NCBI RefSeq assembly: GCF_016612535.1
Contig: NZ_JAENXS010000003.1
Coordinates: forward strand, 372,001-436,000
From: Bradyrhizobium diazoefficiens
Lineage (GTDB): Bacteria > Pseudomonadota > Alphaproteobacteria > Rhizobiales > Xanthobacteraceae
Reading direction: 5' to 3'
Length of the DNA: 64,000 nucleotides
The notes beneath the pieces were generated by a model. It made no database searches, had not been told where the DNA came from, and saw only the letters and a list, made by a program, of their open reading frames with translations. Below, piece by piece: positions 41,925 through 51,492 of this stretch. Positions within the stretch are counted from its first letter, which is position 1. Each line of letters starts with the position of its first letter. A program made the translations under genes and the position numbers.

Positions 41925-43346
41925 TCAGTGCTTCGGCGGCTTGGGCCAGGGCTTCTGCGGGCCACGCAGGCCTTCGAACGCCTTGGCCATGCCGAGCACG
42001 CCGATATCGTCGAAGCGGCGGCCGACGATCTGCACGCCGATGGGAAAGCCCTTGGCGTCGAAGCCGCCGTTGATGGAGACGGCGGGATTCTCCGACATAT
42101 TCCACGGCACGGTGTAGCAGATGTGCTCAAACGGTCTCATCGGATCGTTGGTGGGCGAGGCCCAGTCCGCCGGATAGTTTGCGTTTGGCGCAGTCGGCGA
42201 GACGACATAGTCGAGCTCGCAGAACAGCTCCGACGCCGCCGCGCGGATCGCCATGGTCTGGTTGAAGCCGCGGATGACGTCGATACCCGACAGCTTGGCG
42301 CCAGCTTCGCCCCATTTGAAGATATAGGGCAACACCTTTTCCTGTTCGGCCGGCGTCAGCTTCGACAGATCGTCCCACATCCGGGCGCGCCAGAAATTGT
42401 CGAGACCATCGAGCATCTCGCGCGTGAGGATGCCGTCGATTTCGGTGACGACACTACCTGCGGATTCGAACGCCTTGGCGGCTTGCACCGCGACGTCACG
42501 GACCGGCTTTTCCGCCGGCAGGCCGACGCCGGCGTCGAGCATCAGGCCGATCCGCAGTTTGCGCGGAGATTTCTCCAGGCCTTTCCAGTTGAGGGGCTCG
42601 GCGGGCAGGCTCGTGCCGTCGCGCCGGTCGGGCTTTGCGATCACGCTCATCATCAGCGCGCAATCATCGACCGTGCGGGTCATGGGGCCGGCGACGCGGC
42701 CGACATAGGCGGGATCGATCGGCACGCGGCCGAAGCTCGGCTTCAGGCCGACGAGGCCGCACCAGCCTGCCGGCAGGCGCACCGAGCCGCCGATGTCGGT
42801 GCCGAGATGCAGCGGACCATAACCGGCCGCCGCAGCCGCACCTGCGCCCGCGCTCGAGCCGCCGGGATTCTTGGAAAGGTCCCAGGGATTGCGCGCGAGC
42901 GCATGGAAGCTGGAAAGCCCTGAGGACAGCATGCCGTAATCGGGCATGGTGGTCTTGGCGAAGATGATGGCGCCTGCTTCACGCAGGCGCGCGGCTGGCG
43001 GGGCGTCCTTCTCGGCGGGCACGAGCTTGACGCTCGCAGCCCCCAGCGGCACCGGCACGCCCTTGGTCGCGATGTTGTCCTTCACCGTCACAGGCACGCC
43101 GTCGAGCGGGCCGGACGGCTCGCCCCCGGACCAGCGCGCTGTCGAGGCCTTTGCCGCCTCGCGTGCGCTGTCGGGGTCGAACGCATAGAGCGCCTTGAGA
43201 TGCGGCTCCCACGCAGCGACATGCGCGAGCAAATCCTCCAGCACCTCGCTCGGCGAGAACTGTCTGGCGCGATAGCCCGCGATCAGATCGACCGCGGAGA
43301 GATCGTGCAGCGAGGTGACCGCCTCTTCGACGCTCTTTTTCTGCAT
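41925..43346 (-). CDS. Amidase (amidase-signature family)
   Basis: A 473-residue amidase with the Ser-cisSer-Lys triad: Lys89 (VTVKDNIATKG), Ser164 (NPGGSSAGAGAAAA) and nucleophile Ser188 (GTDIGGSVRLPA). Length and order fit GatA-like amidases that hydrolyse amides of small acids. It starts two bases after the M20 hydrolase stop, with M81, M20 and a Dpp transporter upstream, so it is part of a set that imports and hydrolyses amide or peptide compounds. The substrate is not known. Confidence 0.93.
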   Translation of the reverse strand: MQKKSVEEAVTSLHDLSAVDLIAGYRARQFSPSEVLEDLLAHVAAWEPHLKALYAFDPDSAREAAKASTARWSGGEPSGPLDGVPVTVKDNIATKGVPVPLGAASVKLVPAEKDAPPAARLREAGAIIFAKTTMPDYGMLSSGLSSFHALARNPWDLSKNPGGSSAGAGAAAAAGYGPLHLGTDIGGSVRLPAGWCGLVGLKPSFGRVPIDPAYVGRVAGPMTRTVDDCALMMSVIAKPDRRDGTSLPAEPLNWKGLEKSPRKLRIGLMLDAGVGLPAEKPVRDVAVQAAKAFESAGSVVTEIDGILTREMLDGLDNFWRARMWDDLSKLTPAEQEKVLPYIFKWGEAGAKLSGIDVIRGFNQTMAIRAAASELFCELDYVVSPTAPNANYPADWASPTNDPMRPFEHICYTVPWNMSENPAVSINGGFDAKGFPIGVQIVGRRFDDIGVLGMAKAFEGLRGPQKPWPKPPKH

Positions 43347-43348
43347 TG

Positions 43349-44512
43349 CTAACCCACCGGCATGCGGGTTTCGATGATCCGCGCGAACATGCTGGCGCCG
43401 ATCGGCAGGATCTTGTCGTCGAGCACAAAGCCGGGATTGTGCACGGGCACCGAGCCGTCATGGCCGATCCAGAAATAGGCGCCCGGAATTGTTTCCAGCA
43501 TGTCGGCGAAATCCTCGCTGCCCATCTTCGGCTGGGTGCGGGTGATCACGTTGGCCGGGTCGACGATGGTGTGTGCGACGTCCTCGACCACCTTGGACTG
43601 CTCGACCTGGTTGACCAGCACGTTGAAGGTGTCGCGGATGTCGACGTCGATCTCGCAACTGTAGGCGCTCGCGATGCCGGCGCAGATCGTGCGGATGCGT
43701 TGGCTGATCAGGGCACGGACTTCCTTCGAGAAGGTGCGGATGGTGCCGCAAAGATGCGCTTCGCCGGGAATGACGTTGTAGGCGGAACCGGCGTGAATCT
43801 GCGTGATCGAGACCACCGCAGCCTGGAGCGGCTCGACGTTGCGACTGACGACCGTCTGGATCGCCTGCGCCAGCGTGGTCGCGATGATCACCGCGTCCTT
43901 GGAGCGTTCGGGCATCGCGCCATGGGCGCCATAGCCGGTGATGCGGAGGTCGAAGAAATCGGCGCTGGCCATGGCCGGGCCCGGCAGGATCGCGATCTCG
44001 CCGTGGTTGAGGTCGGGTGCGTTGTGCAGGCCGTAGAGCTCGTCGCAGGGGAATTTCTCGAACAGCCCGTCCTTGATCATCGCACGCGCGCCGCCGAGGC
44101 CTTCCTCGGCCGGCTGGAAGATCAGGTGCACGGTGCCGTCGAAATTTTTGGTCTCGGCGAGATAGCGCGCGGTGCCGAGCAGCATGGTGGTGTGGCCATC
44201 ATGGCCGCAGCCATGGAAGCGGCCAGGGATTTTCGAACTCCATTTCAGATTGGTGTTCTCCTCCATCGGCAGCGCGTCCATGTCGGCACGCAGGCCGATG
44301 CGCTTGCCGCTCGAGCCCTTGCCCTTGATGACGCCGATCACGCCGGTGCCGCCGAGGCCGCGATGCACCTCGATGCCCCAGCCCTTCAGCTTGTCGGCGA
44401 CGATGCCGGAGGTGCGGACCTCCTCGAAGCCGATCTCGGGATGGGCGTGGATATCGCGGCGGATGGCGGTGAGTTCGTCGGCGTAGCCGTCGATGCGTTC
44501 GATGGTGGGCAT
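43349..44512 (-). CDS. M20-family amidohydrolase (hippurate hydrolase-like)
   Basis: A 387-residue M20D metallohydrolase with the conserved HAHPEIGFEE, GLRADMDALP, MHGCGHDGHTTMLLG-like (here FHGCGHDGHTTM), FQPAEEGLGG and a C-terminal MGSEDFADM segment, giving the two-metal ligand set of hippurate and N-acyl amino acid amidohydrolases. It releases an amino acid from an N-acyl or indole conjugate. Lies two bases before amidase and 13 bases after the M81 gene, in one operon. Confidence 0.93.
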   Translation of the reverse strand: MPTIERIDGYADELTAIRRDIHAHPEIGFEEVRTSGIVADKLKGWGIEVHRGLGGTGVIGVIKGKGSSGKRIGLRADMDALPMEENTNLKWSSKIPGRFHGCGHDGHTTMLLGTARYLAETKNFDGTVHLIFQPAEEGLGGARAMIKDGLFEKFPCDELYGLHNAPDLNHGEIAILPGPAMASADFFDLRITGYGAHGAMPERSKDAVIIATTLAQAIQTVVSRNVEPLQAAVVSITQIHAGSAYNVIPGEAHLCGTIRTFSKEVRALISQRIRTICAGIASAYSCEIDVDIRDTFNVLVNQVEQSKVVEDVAHTIVDPANVITRTQPKMGSEDFADMLETIPGAYFWIGHDGSVPVHNPGFVLDDKILPIGASMFARIIETRMPVG

Positions 44513-44525
44513 GTGTCCTGTCCGG

Positions 44526-46031
44526 TTAGCGTGAAGGGGGCGTGAAAACGGGACCGTTCGGCTTGATGCGGATTCCCGGACGCAGGCGCGTCCAAGGCAG
44601 TGACGCGGTGTCGGCCGGCATCGCGCCGGGCGCGGCGCAGATCATCAGCTTTTCGGCAATGGGCTCGAAATCGGCGCGGAAATGCACCGAGCTCTTGTTG
44701 ACCAGAATCTTTTCTGCCGTCGGCTCGATGCCGACATAGCGATACATCGCCTGGTCGGCGAGCTGGGCCTTGTGCGAGGAGACGACGATTCGGACGTCGC
44801 CGATGCGCAAGGCCGCGGAGGGGCCCATCTCCATCTCGCGGCCGCCATAATAGGGGCCGGGCGCGATGAAGCGGCCGTCGGAGAGCTTTTCGACGATGAA
44901 GGTCTCGGTGCAGGGCTCGTCGCCGGGAATGCCGGACTTGCCACCGAGCGAGAGCGTGACGGTGGCGCCAACGCCGGCCGCATGCGCGGCCCTGGCCGAC
45001 TCGGGATCGTAGATCGCGCCGGTCGCGGCACTGGCCTTGTTGCGCACCAGCGCGCGCAGCATGCCCGTGGTGTCGGAATCGCCGCCGGCGCCGGGATTGT
45101 CCTGGGTGTCGGCGATGATGATCGGCTTGCTCGCGTTCTTCGAGAGTTCCATGGCGTGGCGCACGCCGTCATCGGGCGACCAAATCTTGCCGTCGAAATC
45201 GTCCTCGTGACTTTCGATCAATTTCACGATCGCATCCGCGGCGCGGTCGGCATCGGCTTGCGTCTTGCCGTAGGCGAACACGCTCGGCCCGCAATCGTAA
45301 AAATCGGCGGCAGGGAAGCCCGGCGCGAATGAGAGGGTCGGAACCGCATCGCTTTCCAGCGCAGCGAGATTTTCGTAGATGCCCTTGGTGGGGTAGTCGT
45401 TGGTGCATTGCCAGCTGATCGCGATCAGGAACGGCAATTGGCGGAACGACTTCGCGAAGCGCTGCTTCGTCTTCAGAAGCAGGGCGAGGTGGCGCGCGGA
45501 GGCGCGGCCGGTGTCGGCCATGTCGACATGCGGATAGGTGCGGTAAGCGATCAGCGCGTCCGCATGTTCGATCATCTCGGGCGTGACGTTGGCGTGCAGG
45601 TCGAGGCTCGCGACCAGCGGCACGTCCTTGCCGATGACGCGGCGCACGCGCGCCAAAATCTCGCCTTCGCCGTCATCGAGATGCTCGGTGACCATCGCGC
45701 CATGCAGGTCAAGATAGACCGCGTCAATGGGGCCTGCGGCCGCGATGCCGTCGACCATCACCTTCACGATGCGCTCGAAGGCGTCCTTGGTGACATGCGC
45801 CGAAGGGCTCGCGCCGCAGGCGATCGTCGGAACGAGTTCCCAGCCGTTCGCTTCAGCGCTGTCGGCGAAACCAGCGAGGCCGACATTGATGCGCCGCATC
45901 ACCTTCAATACATCGGCGCCTTGCGTCATCGCCGGCCAGCCGCCGCCGTGCTGGAAGTCCGCAAAGGTCGCCTTCGTCGGAGCGAAGGTGTTGGTCTCGT
46001 GCAGGAAGCCGCCGACGGCGATGCGTGTCAT
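44526..46031 (-). CDS. M81-family metallopeptidase (MlrC/microcystinase C-like)
   Basis: A 501-residue protein of the MlrC family. RIAVGGFLHETNTFAPTKATF at the start, YLDLHGAMVTEHLDDGEGEIL, and LDLHANVTPEMIEHADALIAYRTYPHVD carry the His and Asp residues that bind zinc. MlrC itself breaks the linear fragments of microcystin, but most soil homologues lack a known substrate. ATG at 46031 fits the family start. First gene of the M81-M20-amidase operon; the Dpp-type transporter lies 300 bp upstream on the same strand. Confidence 0.92.
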   Translation of the reverse strand: MTRIAVGGFLHETNTFAPTKATFADFQHGGGWPAMTQGADVLKVMRRINVGLAGFADSAEANGWELVPTIACGASPSAHVTKDAFERIVKVMVDGIAAAGPIDAVYLDLHGAMVTEHLDDGEGEILARVRRVIGKDVPLVASLDLHANVTPEMIEHADALIAYRTYPHVDMADTGRASARHLALLLKTKQRFAKSFRQLPFLIAISWQCTNDYPTKGIYENLAALESDAVPTLSFAPGFPAADFYDCGPSVFAYGKTQADADRAADAIVKLIESHEDDFDGKIWSPDDGVRHAMELSKNASKPIIIADTQDNPGAGGDSDTTGMLRALVRNKASAATGAIYDPESARAAHAAGVGATVTLSLGGKSGIPGDEPCTETFIVEKLSDGRFIAPGPYYGGREMEMGPSAALRIGDVRIVVSSHKAQLADQAMYRYVGIEPTAEKILVNKSSVHFRADFEPIAEKLMICAAPGAMPADTASLPWTRLRPGIRIKPNGPVFTPPSR

Positions 46032-46331
46032 CAATTCAAGTCCAGGCAATCAAAGGTGCGGGACGTTAGCCTTGGGTCGGCGGCGAGAGCAAGGTGGGAA
46101 GCACTCGCGCCATGCATAGGGTCAGATCGTTTTGGGAATGCTGCGGATGCGCTTTGTGTTGTGAACGGCTCCGCCAAACACACTCTCGGTGTCGTCCCGG
46201 CGAAGGCCGGGACCCATACCCCCAGGGAGAAGTTTGGCGAAGACTAGAAGTTCGGAACTAGCGCCACGCGCGATCGAGAAATTCCGCGGTATGGGTCCCG
46301 GCCTTCGCCGGGACGACACTGGAGAGTGTTG
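46032..46331. other. 300-bp gap with an inverted repeat between the transporter and M81 genes
   Basis: No gene is supported. The region holds the perfect long inverted repeat at 46189-46319 and flanking sequence with no evident promoter. The repeat probably separates the transporter transcript from the hydrolase transcript. Confidence 0.6.
46189..46319. repeat. Intergenic inverted repeat, 'GTGTCGTCCCGGCGAAGG' family
   Basis: Two 32-bp arms match without mismatch: the left begins GTGTCGTCCCGGCGAAGG (46189-46220) and the right ends CCTTCGCCGGGACGACAC (46288-46319). A 67-bp spacer lies between. This is a widespread rhizobial palindrome type. Confidence 0.85.
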
Positions 46332-47996
46332 CTACAGAGTGGCCGCCACGCTTTCCGACACCGGCCGGAAGTTCGCAAAGTCCCAGCCACGGCCCGGCGC
46401 CGCCTCGAGCAAGGCCCTGGTGTAGGCCTCCTGCGGATGCGTTAGCACCTCGGCGGCCGGGCCCTGTTCGACGACGCGGCCGTGCTGCATCACCACGACC
46501 TCGTCGCAGATCTGGGCTGCGACACGCAGATCGTGGGTGATGAACAGGATGGCGATGCCGAGCCGCTTCTGGATCTCGTCGAGCAGGTCCAGCACCTGCG
46601 CCTGCACGGAGACGTCGAGCGCCGAGACCGCTTCGTCCGCGACCAGCACGTCCGGATCGAGCGCGAGCGCGCGGGCAATCGCAATGCGCTGGCGCTGGCC
46701 GCCGGAGAACTGATGCGGATAGCGCGACACCGCGTCGGCCGGCAGGCCGACGAGCTCGAGCAGCTCGCGTGCGCGCTTCATCGCATCCGCATGCACGACG
46801 CCGTAATTGATCGGGCCTTCCGCGATGCTCTCGCCGACGGTGACGCGCGGGTTGAGCGAGCGGTAGGGATCCTGGAACACGATCTGGATCTTCTGCCGGT
46901 GCGGTTGCAGCAGGCGCCGCGAAATGTCGGAGATTTCGCGGCCGGCGAGGCGGACGCCGCCGGAGGTCGGATCGATCAGGCGGACGATGCAGCGTGCCAC
47001 CGTCGACTTCCCCGAACCACTTTCACCGACGATGCCGAGGGTGCGGCCCTTGCGCAGCGTCAGCGTGACCTTGTCGGCGGCAACGACCTCACGGCCTTTG
47101 CCGAAGAACGCACGCTCCTTGTAGACCTTGCTGAGGTCGTTGGCTTCCAGCACCACCGGTTCCTTGCTGTCCTCGCGTGGAGCGCGCGGCACCAGGCTCG
47201 GCACCGCAGAGAGCAGGTTGCGGGTGTACTCCATGGTCGGATTGCGCAGGATCGAATCCAGCGTGCCGGTTTCGACCAGCCGGCCCTGTCGCATCACGGC
47301 GACGCGATCGGCGATCTCGGCAACCACGCCCATGTCATGGGTGATGAACAGGACAGCCGTGCCGTGATCGCGCTGGAGGTCGCGGATCAGAGTTAGAATC
47401 TGCTTCTGCGTGGTGACGTCGAGCGCAGTGGTCGGCTCGTCGGCAATGAGAAGCTTCGGCTCAAGCACAAGTGCCATCGCGATCATGATGCGCTGGCGTT
47501 GGCCGCCGGAGAGGCGGTGCGGATAGGAAGCGAAGATGCGCTCGACCTGGGGCAGGCGGACCTGCTCCATCATGTCGAGGATGCGCTTCTTGCGCGCCCT
47601 GGCGTCGAGGTTGGTGTGGGCCCGCAGGACTTCGTCGATCTGGCGGCCGACGTGGACCACCGGATTGAGCGCGGTCATCGGCTCCTGGAAGATCATCGCC
47701 ATCTGCGTCGCGCGCAACTGGCGCAGGCGGCGATCGGTGGCGGTGAGGATCTCCTCGCCGACGAGTTTGACGCTGCCACCGGTCGGAACCAGCGTGCCCT
47801 TCGGCAGCAGGCCCATGGTGGTGAGCGAGGTCACCGACTTGCCCGAGCCGCTTTCGCCCACGAGGCACAGCGTCTCGCCCTGGTGGACTTGGATCGAGAT
47901 GCCGTCGAGGATCTTCGGCCCGCCCGGCTTCCTGCCGACGGAGACGACGAGGCTGTTGATGTCGAGAACTGGGTTGGACATCGCTTGATTGGCCAT
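46332..47996 (-). CDS. Dpp-type ABC transporter ATP-binding protein with two fused ATPase domains (DppD-DppF)
   Basis: The 554-residue protein has two complete ATPase domains in one chain. Domain 1 has Walker A CLVGESGSGKSVTS, signature LSGGQRQRIMIAMAL and LLIADEPTTALD. Domain 2 has GIVGESGSGKSTVAR, FSGGQRQRIAIARAL and VLVADEAVSALD. It powers uptake of peptides or similar oligomers. Start overlaps the DppC stop by one base. Fused DppDF is a normal variant of the separate E. coli genes. The three transporter genes are on the same strand as the hydrolases. Confidence 0.94.
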   Translation of the reverse strand: MANQAMSNPVLDINSLVVSVGRKPGGPKILDGISIQVHQGETLCLVGESGSGKSVTSLTTMGLLPKGTLVPTGGSVKLVGEEILTATDRRLRQLRATQMAMIFQEPMTALNPVVHVGRQIDEVLRAHTNLDARARKKRILDMMEQVRLPQVERIFASYPHRLSGGQRQRIMIAMALVLEPKLLIADEPTTALDVTTQKQILTLIRDLQRDHGTAVLFITHDMGVVAEIADRVAVMRQGRLVETGTLDSILRNPTMEYTRNLLSAVPSLVPRAPREDSKEPVVLEANDLSKVYKERAFFGKGREVVAADKVTLTLRKGRTLGIVGESGSGKSTVARCIVRLIDPTSGGVRLAGREISDISRRLLQPHRQKIQIVFQDPYRSLNPRVTVGESIAEGPINYGVVHADAMKRARELLELVGLPADAVSRYPHQFSGGQRQRIAIARALALDPDVLVADEAVSALDVSVQAQVLDLLDEIQKRLGIAILFITHDLRVAAQICDEVVVMQHGRVVEQGPAAEVLTHPQEAYTRALLEAAPGRGWDFANFRPVSESVAATL

Positions 47997-48883
47997 TACT
48001 TGCCCTCCCGCTGCTTCATGCGGGGATCGAGTGCGTCACGGGCGGCGTCGCCGATCAGGTTGATGCTGAGAATGGCGATCGAGAGCAGCAGGCCCGGCCA
48101 GAAGATCAGCGTCGGCTTGAGCTGAAAATACTGGCGGCCCTCGGCCATGATGTTGCCCCAGGTCGGCGTTTCCGGGGAGATGCCGGCGCCGAGGAAGGAC
48201 AGGATCGCCTCGGTGAGGATCGCCGACGCGCAGACATAGGTGCCCTGGACGATCAGCGGTGCGATCGTGTTCGGCATCAAATGCCGCCACATGATCTTCG
48301 GCAGCGAGGAGCCGACCGAGATCGCGGCTTCCACATAGGGCTCTTCGCGCGCCGACAGCACGACAGAGCGCACCAGGCGAGCGACGCGCGGGATTTCGGG
48401 GATGGTGATCGCGATCAGCACGGTCCAGATGCTCGCGCCGGACAGCGACACCACGGCGATCGCCAGCAGAATGCTCGGCATCGCCATCAGTCCGTCCATG
48501 ATGCGCATCATCACGGCATCGACCAGCTTGAAGAAGCCGGAGACGAGGCCGATTGCGAGGCCAATGACGATCGACAGGATCGCCGAGCCGATGCCGATCA
48601 GAAGCGAGATACGACCGCCATAGATGACGCGCGACAGCAGGTCGCGGCCATAGGCGTCAGTGCCGAGCAGGAATTGCGCCGAGGAGGGCTTAAGCCGCAG
48701 CGAGGGCGCGAGCTGGATCGGATCATGCGGCGCGATCAGCGGCGCAAGGATCGAGATCAGCACGATCAATGCGAGCAACACCGTTGCCGTGGCGATGATC
48801 GGTGTCGAGGTGAGGAATCCGAAGCGCGGCCGCAACGGCGACGTGATCGGAATGGACGACTGGGGAAGGGTATCGACCGACAT
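47996..48883 (-). CDS. Dpp-type ABC transporter permease (DppC-like)
   Basis: A 295-residue inner-membrane permease with six helices. The N-terminal helix (PIIATATVLLALIVLISILAP) is followed by the OppC-type PHDPI.. loop, the LLGTDAYGRDLLSRVIYGGRI block, and the EAA coupling motif around EEPYVEAAISVGSSLPKIMWRHLMPNTIAPL (outlined). ATG at 48883 is chosen over an upstream start because the preceding 14 codons lack similarity. Overlaps the fused ATPase gene and follows DppB by 19 bp. Confidence 0.93.
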   Translation of the reverse strand: MSVDTLPQSSIPITSPLRPRFGFLTSTPIIATATVLLALIVLISILAPLIAPHDPIQLAPSLRLKPSSAQFLLGTDAYGRDLLSRVIYGGRISLLIGIGSAILSIVIGLAIGLVSGFFKLVDAVMMRIMDGLMAMPSILLAIAVVSLSGASIWTVLIAITIPEIPRVARLVRSVVLSAREEPYVEAAISVGSSLPKIMWRHLMPNTIAPLIVQGTYVCASAILTEAILSFLGAGISPETPTWGNIMAEGRQYFQLKPTLIFWPGLLLSIAILSINLIGDAARDALDPRMKQREGK

Positions 48884-48902
48884 TTTTGTTGTTATCCTTG
48901 CC

Positions 48903-49844
48903 TCAGTATCTGATCCTGGGATCAAGAAGTGTGTAGGCGACGTCGATCAGAAGATTGACGACGACGTAGATCAGCGACGTCAGCAGGATCATCGCCTGGA
49001 TCACCGGATAGTCGCGCGCCAGCACCGCGTCCACCGTGAGGCGGCCGATGCCGGGGATGTTGAACACGCTCTCGGTGACGACGACGCCGGAGATCAAAAG
49101 CGCGAAGCCGGTGCCGATCACGGTGATCACTGGCACGGCGGCGTTGCGCAGCGCGTGCCGCATCATGACCGCGACCTCGTTGATGCCCTTCGCGCGGGCG
49201 GTGCGGACATAATCCTCGCCAAGCACGTCGAGCATCGCCGCGCGCGTCATGCGCGCGATCAGGGCGATGTAGATGAAGGAGAGCGCACAGGTTGGCAGGA
49301 TGATGCGTTCGAAGAACGGCCCGAAGCCGCTCGAGATGCTCTTGAAGCCCTGCACCGGCACCCAGCGCAAGTCGATCGCAAACACCTGGATCAGGACATA
49401 GCCGATCACGAACACCGGCACCGAGAATCCGAGCACGGACAGGCCCATCACGAAGCGGTCGATCCACGTGCCGTGCTTCCAGGCCGCGATCACGCCGAGC
49501 GGCACCGCAACGACGACGGCGAGGATGATGGTCGACAGCGCGATCGAGATCGACGGCTCAACACGCTGGCCGATCATCTTCACGACCGGCAGATTGGAGA
49601 TCAGCGACGTTCCGAGATCGCCGTGCAGCAGCTTGTTCACCCAGGTGATGAACTGCACGATCAGCGGCTCGTTGAGACCGAGTGAGGTGCGGATACGTTC
49701 GAGCCGCTCGGGTGTGGCGTTGTCGCCGGCGAGAATTGCAGCCGGATCGCCCGGCGTCAGCCGCAGCAGCAGGAACACGAACAGCGCGACGACGCCCATC
49801 ACGGGCACCGCGGCCAGAATTCGACGTAAGAGATATCCGAGCAC
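48903..49844 (-). CDS. Dpp-type ABC transporter permease (DppB-like)
   Basis: A 313-residue permease, beginning LGYLLRRILAAVPVMGVVAL with the family LRLTPGDPAAILAGDNATPE segment and the EAA motif VRTARAKGINEVAVMMRHAL. Six helices, ending DVAYTLLDPRIRY as in DppB/GsiC. Pairs with the DppC-like permease to form the channel. First gene of the transporter operon; an intergenic repeat separates it from the M20 peptidase gene upstream on the same strand. Confidence 0.94.
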   Translation of the reverse strand: MLGYLLRRILAAVPVMGVVALFVFLLLRLTPGDPAAILAGDNATPERLERIRTSLGLNEPLIVQFITWVNKLLHGDLGTSLISNLPVVKMIGQRVEPSISIALSTIILAVVVAVPLGVIAAWKHGTWIDRFVMGLSVLGFSVPVFVIGYVLIQVFAIDLRWVPVQGFKSISSGFGPFFERIILPTCALSFIYIALIARMTRAAMLDVLGEDYVRTARAKGINEVAVMMRHALRNAAVPVITVIGTGFALLISGVVVTESVFNIPGIGRLTVDAVLARDYPVIQAMILLTSLIYVVVNLLIDVAYTLLDPRIRY

Positions 49845-49987
49845 GTTGGATCCGTCAGATTAGAGTCAAATCGGCGAGATGCCGTTGGCACCTTGCCATC
49901 AGCCTAACATTTCAGCAATTCCTGTGCCATCGGGGGCGTCATACCACACATGGCGCCATGTCCGGCTTTCGATGGCGGCTTCCTCGC

Positions 49988-50077
49988 AGGGCGGGCAAAG
50001 CGAAGCGTACCCACCCTTTGCGACCATGCTTCCGCTGGAATGGTGGGCACGGCGCGCGAAAAAGCGCTCCTTTGCCG
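49988..50077. repeat. Intergenic inverted repeat, 'GGGCAAAGCGAAGCGTACCCACC' family
   Basis: Left arm GGGCGGGCAAAGCGAAGCG followed by TACCCACC faces GGTGGGCACGGCGCGCG and a right end CGCTCCTTTGCC; pairing is imperfect. The phrase GGTGGGCACG...TTTGCCC is a known type in this group. It lies between the DppB and M20 genes. Confidence 0.6.
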
Positions 50078-50093
50078 ATGCTGGGCTGCAGTA

Positions 50094-51224
50094 TCACTCC
50101 AGCGTCGCCAACAGGCCCGCCATCAGCCGGCCGCGTTCGACCAGACTTTCGATCTCGATATACTCCTCCAGCGTGTGGCCGTTGCCGCCGCGCACGCCGA
50201 GGCCGTCGAGCGTCGGGATGCCCATCGCGCCGGTGAAGTTGCCGTCGGAGCCGCCGCCGGAGCTCGCATGCGGCAGCTTTGCGCCGAGCTGTTCGGCGAT
50301 GCCGCGCGCCTTTTCATAGAGCGCCATCGTGCCCGCATCCGGCTCCCACACCGGCCGCGTGACGCCGCGCGTGACCTTGAAACCCACGTCATTGGCGGTG
50401 CCCGACAGCGCCAGCATCCGCTCGACGCCGCGGTCGAGATCGGCCTGGCGCTTGGCCATGGACAGCGCTTCGCCAGTGGCGGTCGTTGCAACGCAATTGA
50501 CCCATTGGCCGCCATGCACGACGCCGACCGAAAAGGTGCAATCCTCCGTCGTCATGGCGTCGATGGCCAGAATCTGCCGCGCCATCTCGCGGATCGCCGA
50601 CCGTCCCGCCGACAATGTCGCGCCGGCGTGGCTCGGGCGCCCGGTCGCTTCAAGATTGAAACGCGCGATGGCGTAACGTCCGGTGGTGACGCCGTTGTCG
50701 GCGCGGCCGGGCTCGGGCACCAGCACGTATTTGTTGCGCGCGGCTTCCGCCTCGATGATGTCGCGCGTCGAGGGCGTGCCGACTTCCTCGTCCGGTGTGA
50801 ACAGGATGGTGATCGGCAGCGGCGTGGTGAAGGAGGCGCGCGCCAGCTGCCGGATCGCTTCCAGCGAGAGATAGTTGCCGCCCTTCATGTCATAGATGCC
50901 GGGGCCGTAACATCTGTTGCCTTCGCGGCGCCATTTCAGCTTCTCGATGGTGCCGACCGGGTGGACGGTATCCATGTGCCCGGCGATCAGGATACCGGGC
51001 TCGCCCTGCTTCGGATGCGGGAAGCGCGCCCGGATGACGCCGCCAAAGCCCTGCCGGCCGGCGATGCGCTCGATGGTCGCACCCATGATCGCCATATCCC
51101 GCGCCGCGATATCAAGCATGCGGTTGACCGCATTCGCGTCCCAGGTCGGGCTTTCGCATTCCACCCAGTTGCGCAGGCCTTCGAGCATGGCCTCGGAATC
51201 GAAGGGAAGATTGGCTGGATTCAT
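50094..51224 (-). CDS. M20-family peptidase (ArgE/DapE/carboxypeptidase G2-like)
   Basis: A 376-residue metallopeptidase with metal ligands in ILIAGHMDTVHPVGT, GPGIYDMKGGNYLSL, FTPDEEVGTPSTRDIIE and the C-terminal ASSGGGSDGNFTGAMGIPTLDGLG, and a dimerisation domain between. It resembles glutamate carboxypeptidase rather than the hippurate hydrolase found downstream, so two different M20 types lie in this cluster. ATG at 51224 is preferred to a TTG 15 bases upstream. It is divergent from the binding-protein gene. Confidence 0.92.
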   Translation of the reverse strand: MNPANLPFDSEAMLEGLRNWVECESPTWDANAVNRMLDIAARDMAIMGATIERIAGRQGFGGVIRARFPHPKQGEPGILIAGHMDTVHPVGTIEKLKWRREGNRCYGPGIYDMKGGNYLSLEAIRQLARASFTTPLPITILFTPDEEVGTPSTRDIIEAEAARNKYVLVPEPGRADNGVTTGRYAIARFNLEATGRPSHAGATLSAGRSAIREMARQILAIDAMTTEDCTFSVGVVHGGQWVNCVATTATGEALSMAKRQADLDRGVERMLALSGTANDVGFKVTRGVTRPVWEPDAGTMALYEKARGIAEQLGAKLPHASSGGGSDGNFTGAMGIPTLDGLGVRGGNGHTLEEYIEIESLVERGRLMAGLLATLE

Positions 51225-51492
51225 CTTAATGTCTCTCAAGCTTCGAAAGATGGAATGCGCATTGCATCAGCGCGGGCAGGACAAGCGATGAGAGTTGTAG
51301 AGCCAAACCGATCTTTGTGGAGCCCGTGCGTGCGATGCCATGGGCTGCACCGAAACCGGATTGACGCGCTCAACACTGTCTGCAAGTCTCGAAAAGATAA
51401 AGGCATGCATGAGGTTAGTTCGCCTAAAGAACGAACCGAATGCTTAACCAATAACCTGCCTTTGAACAGTTTCACGTCAGGAGAAACTTTCT

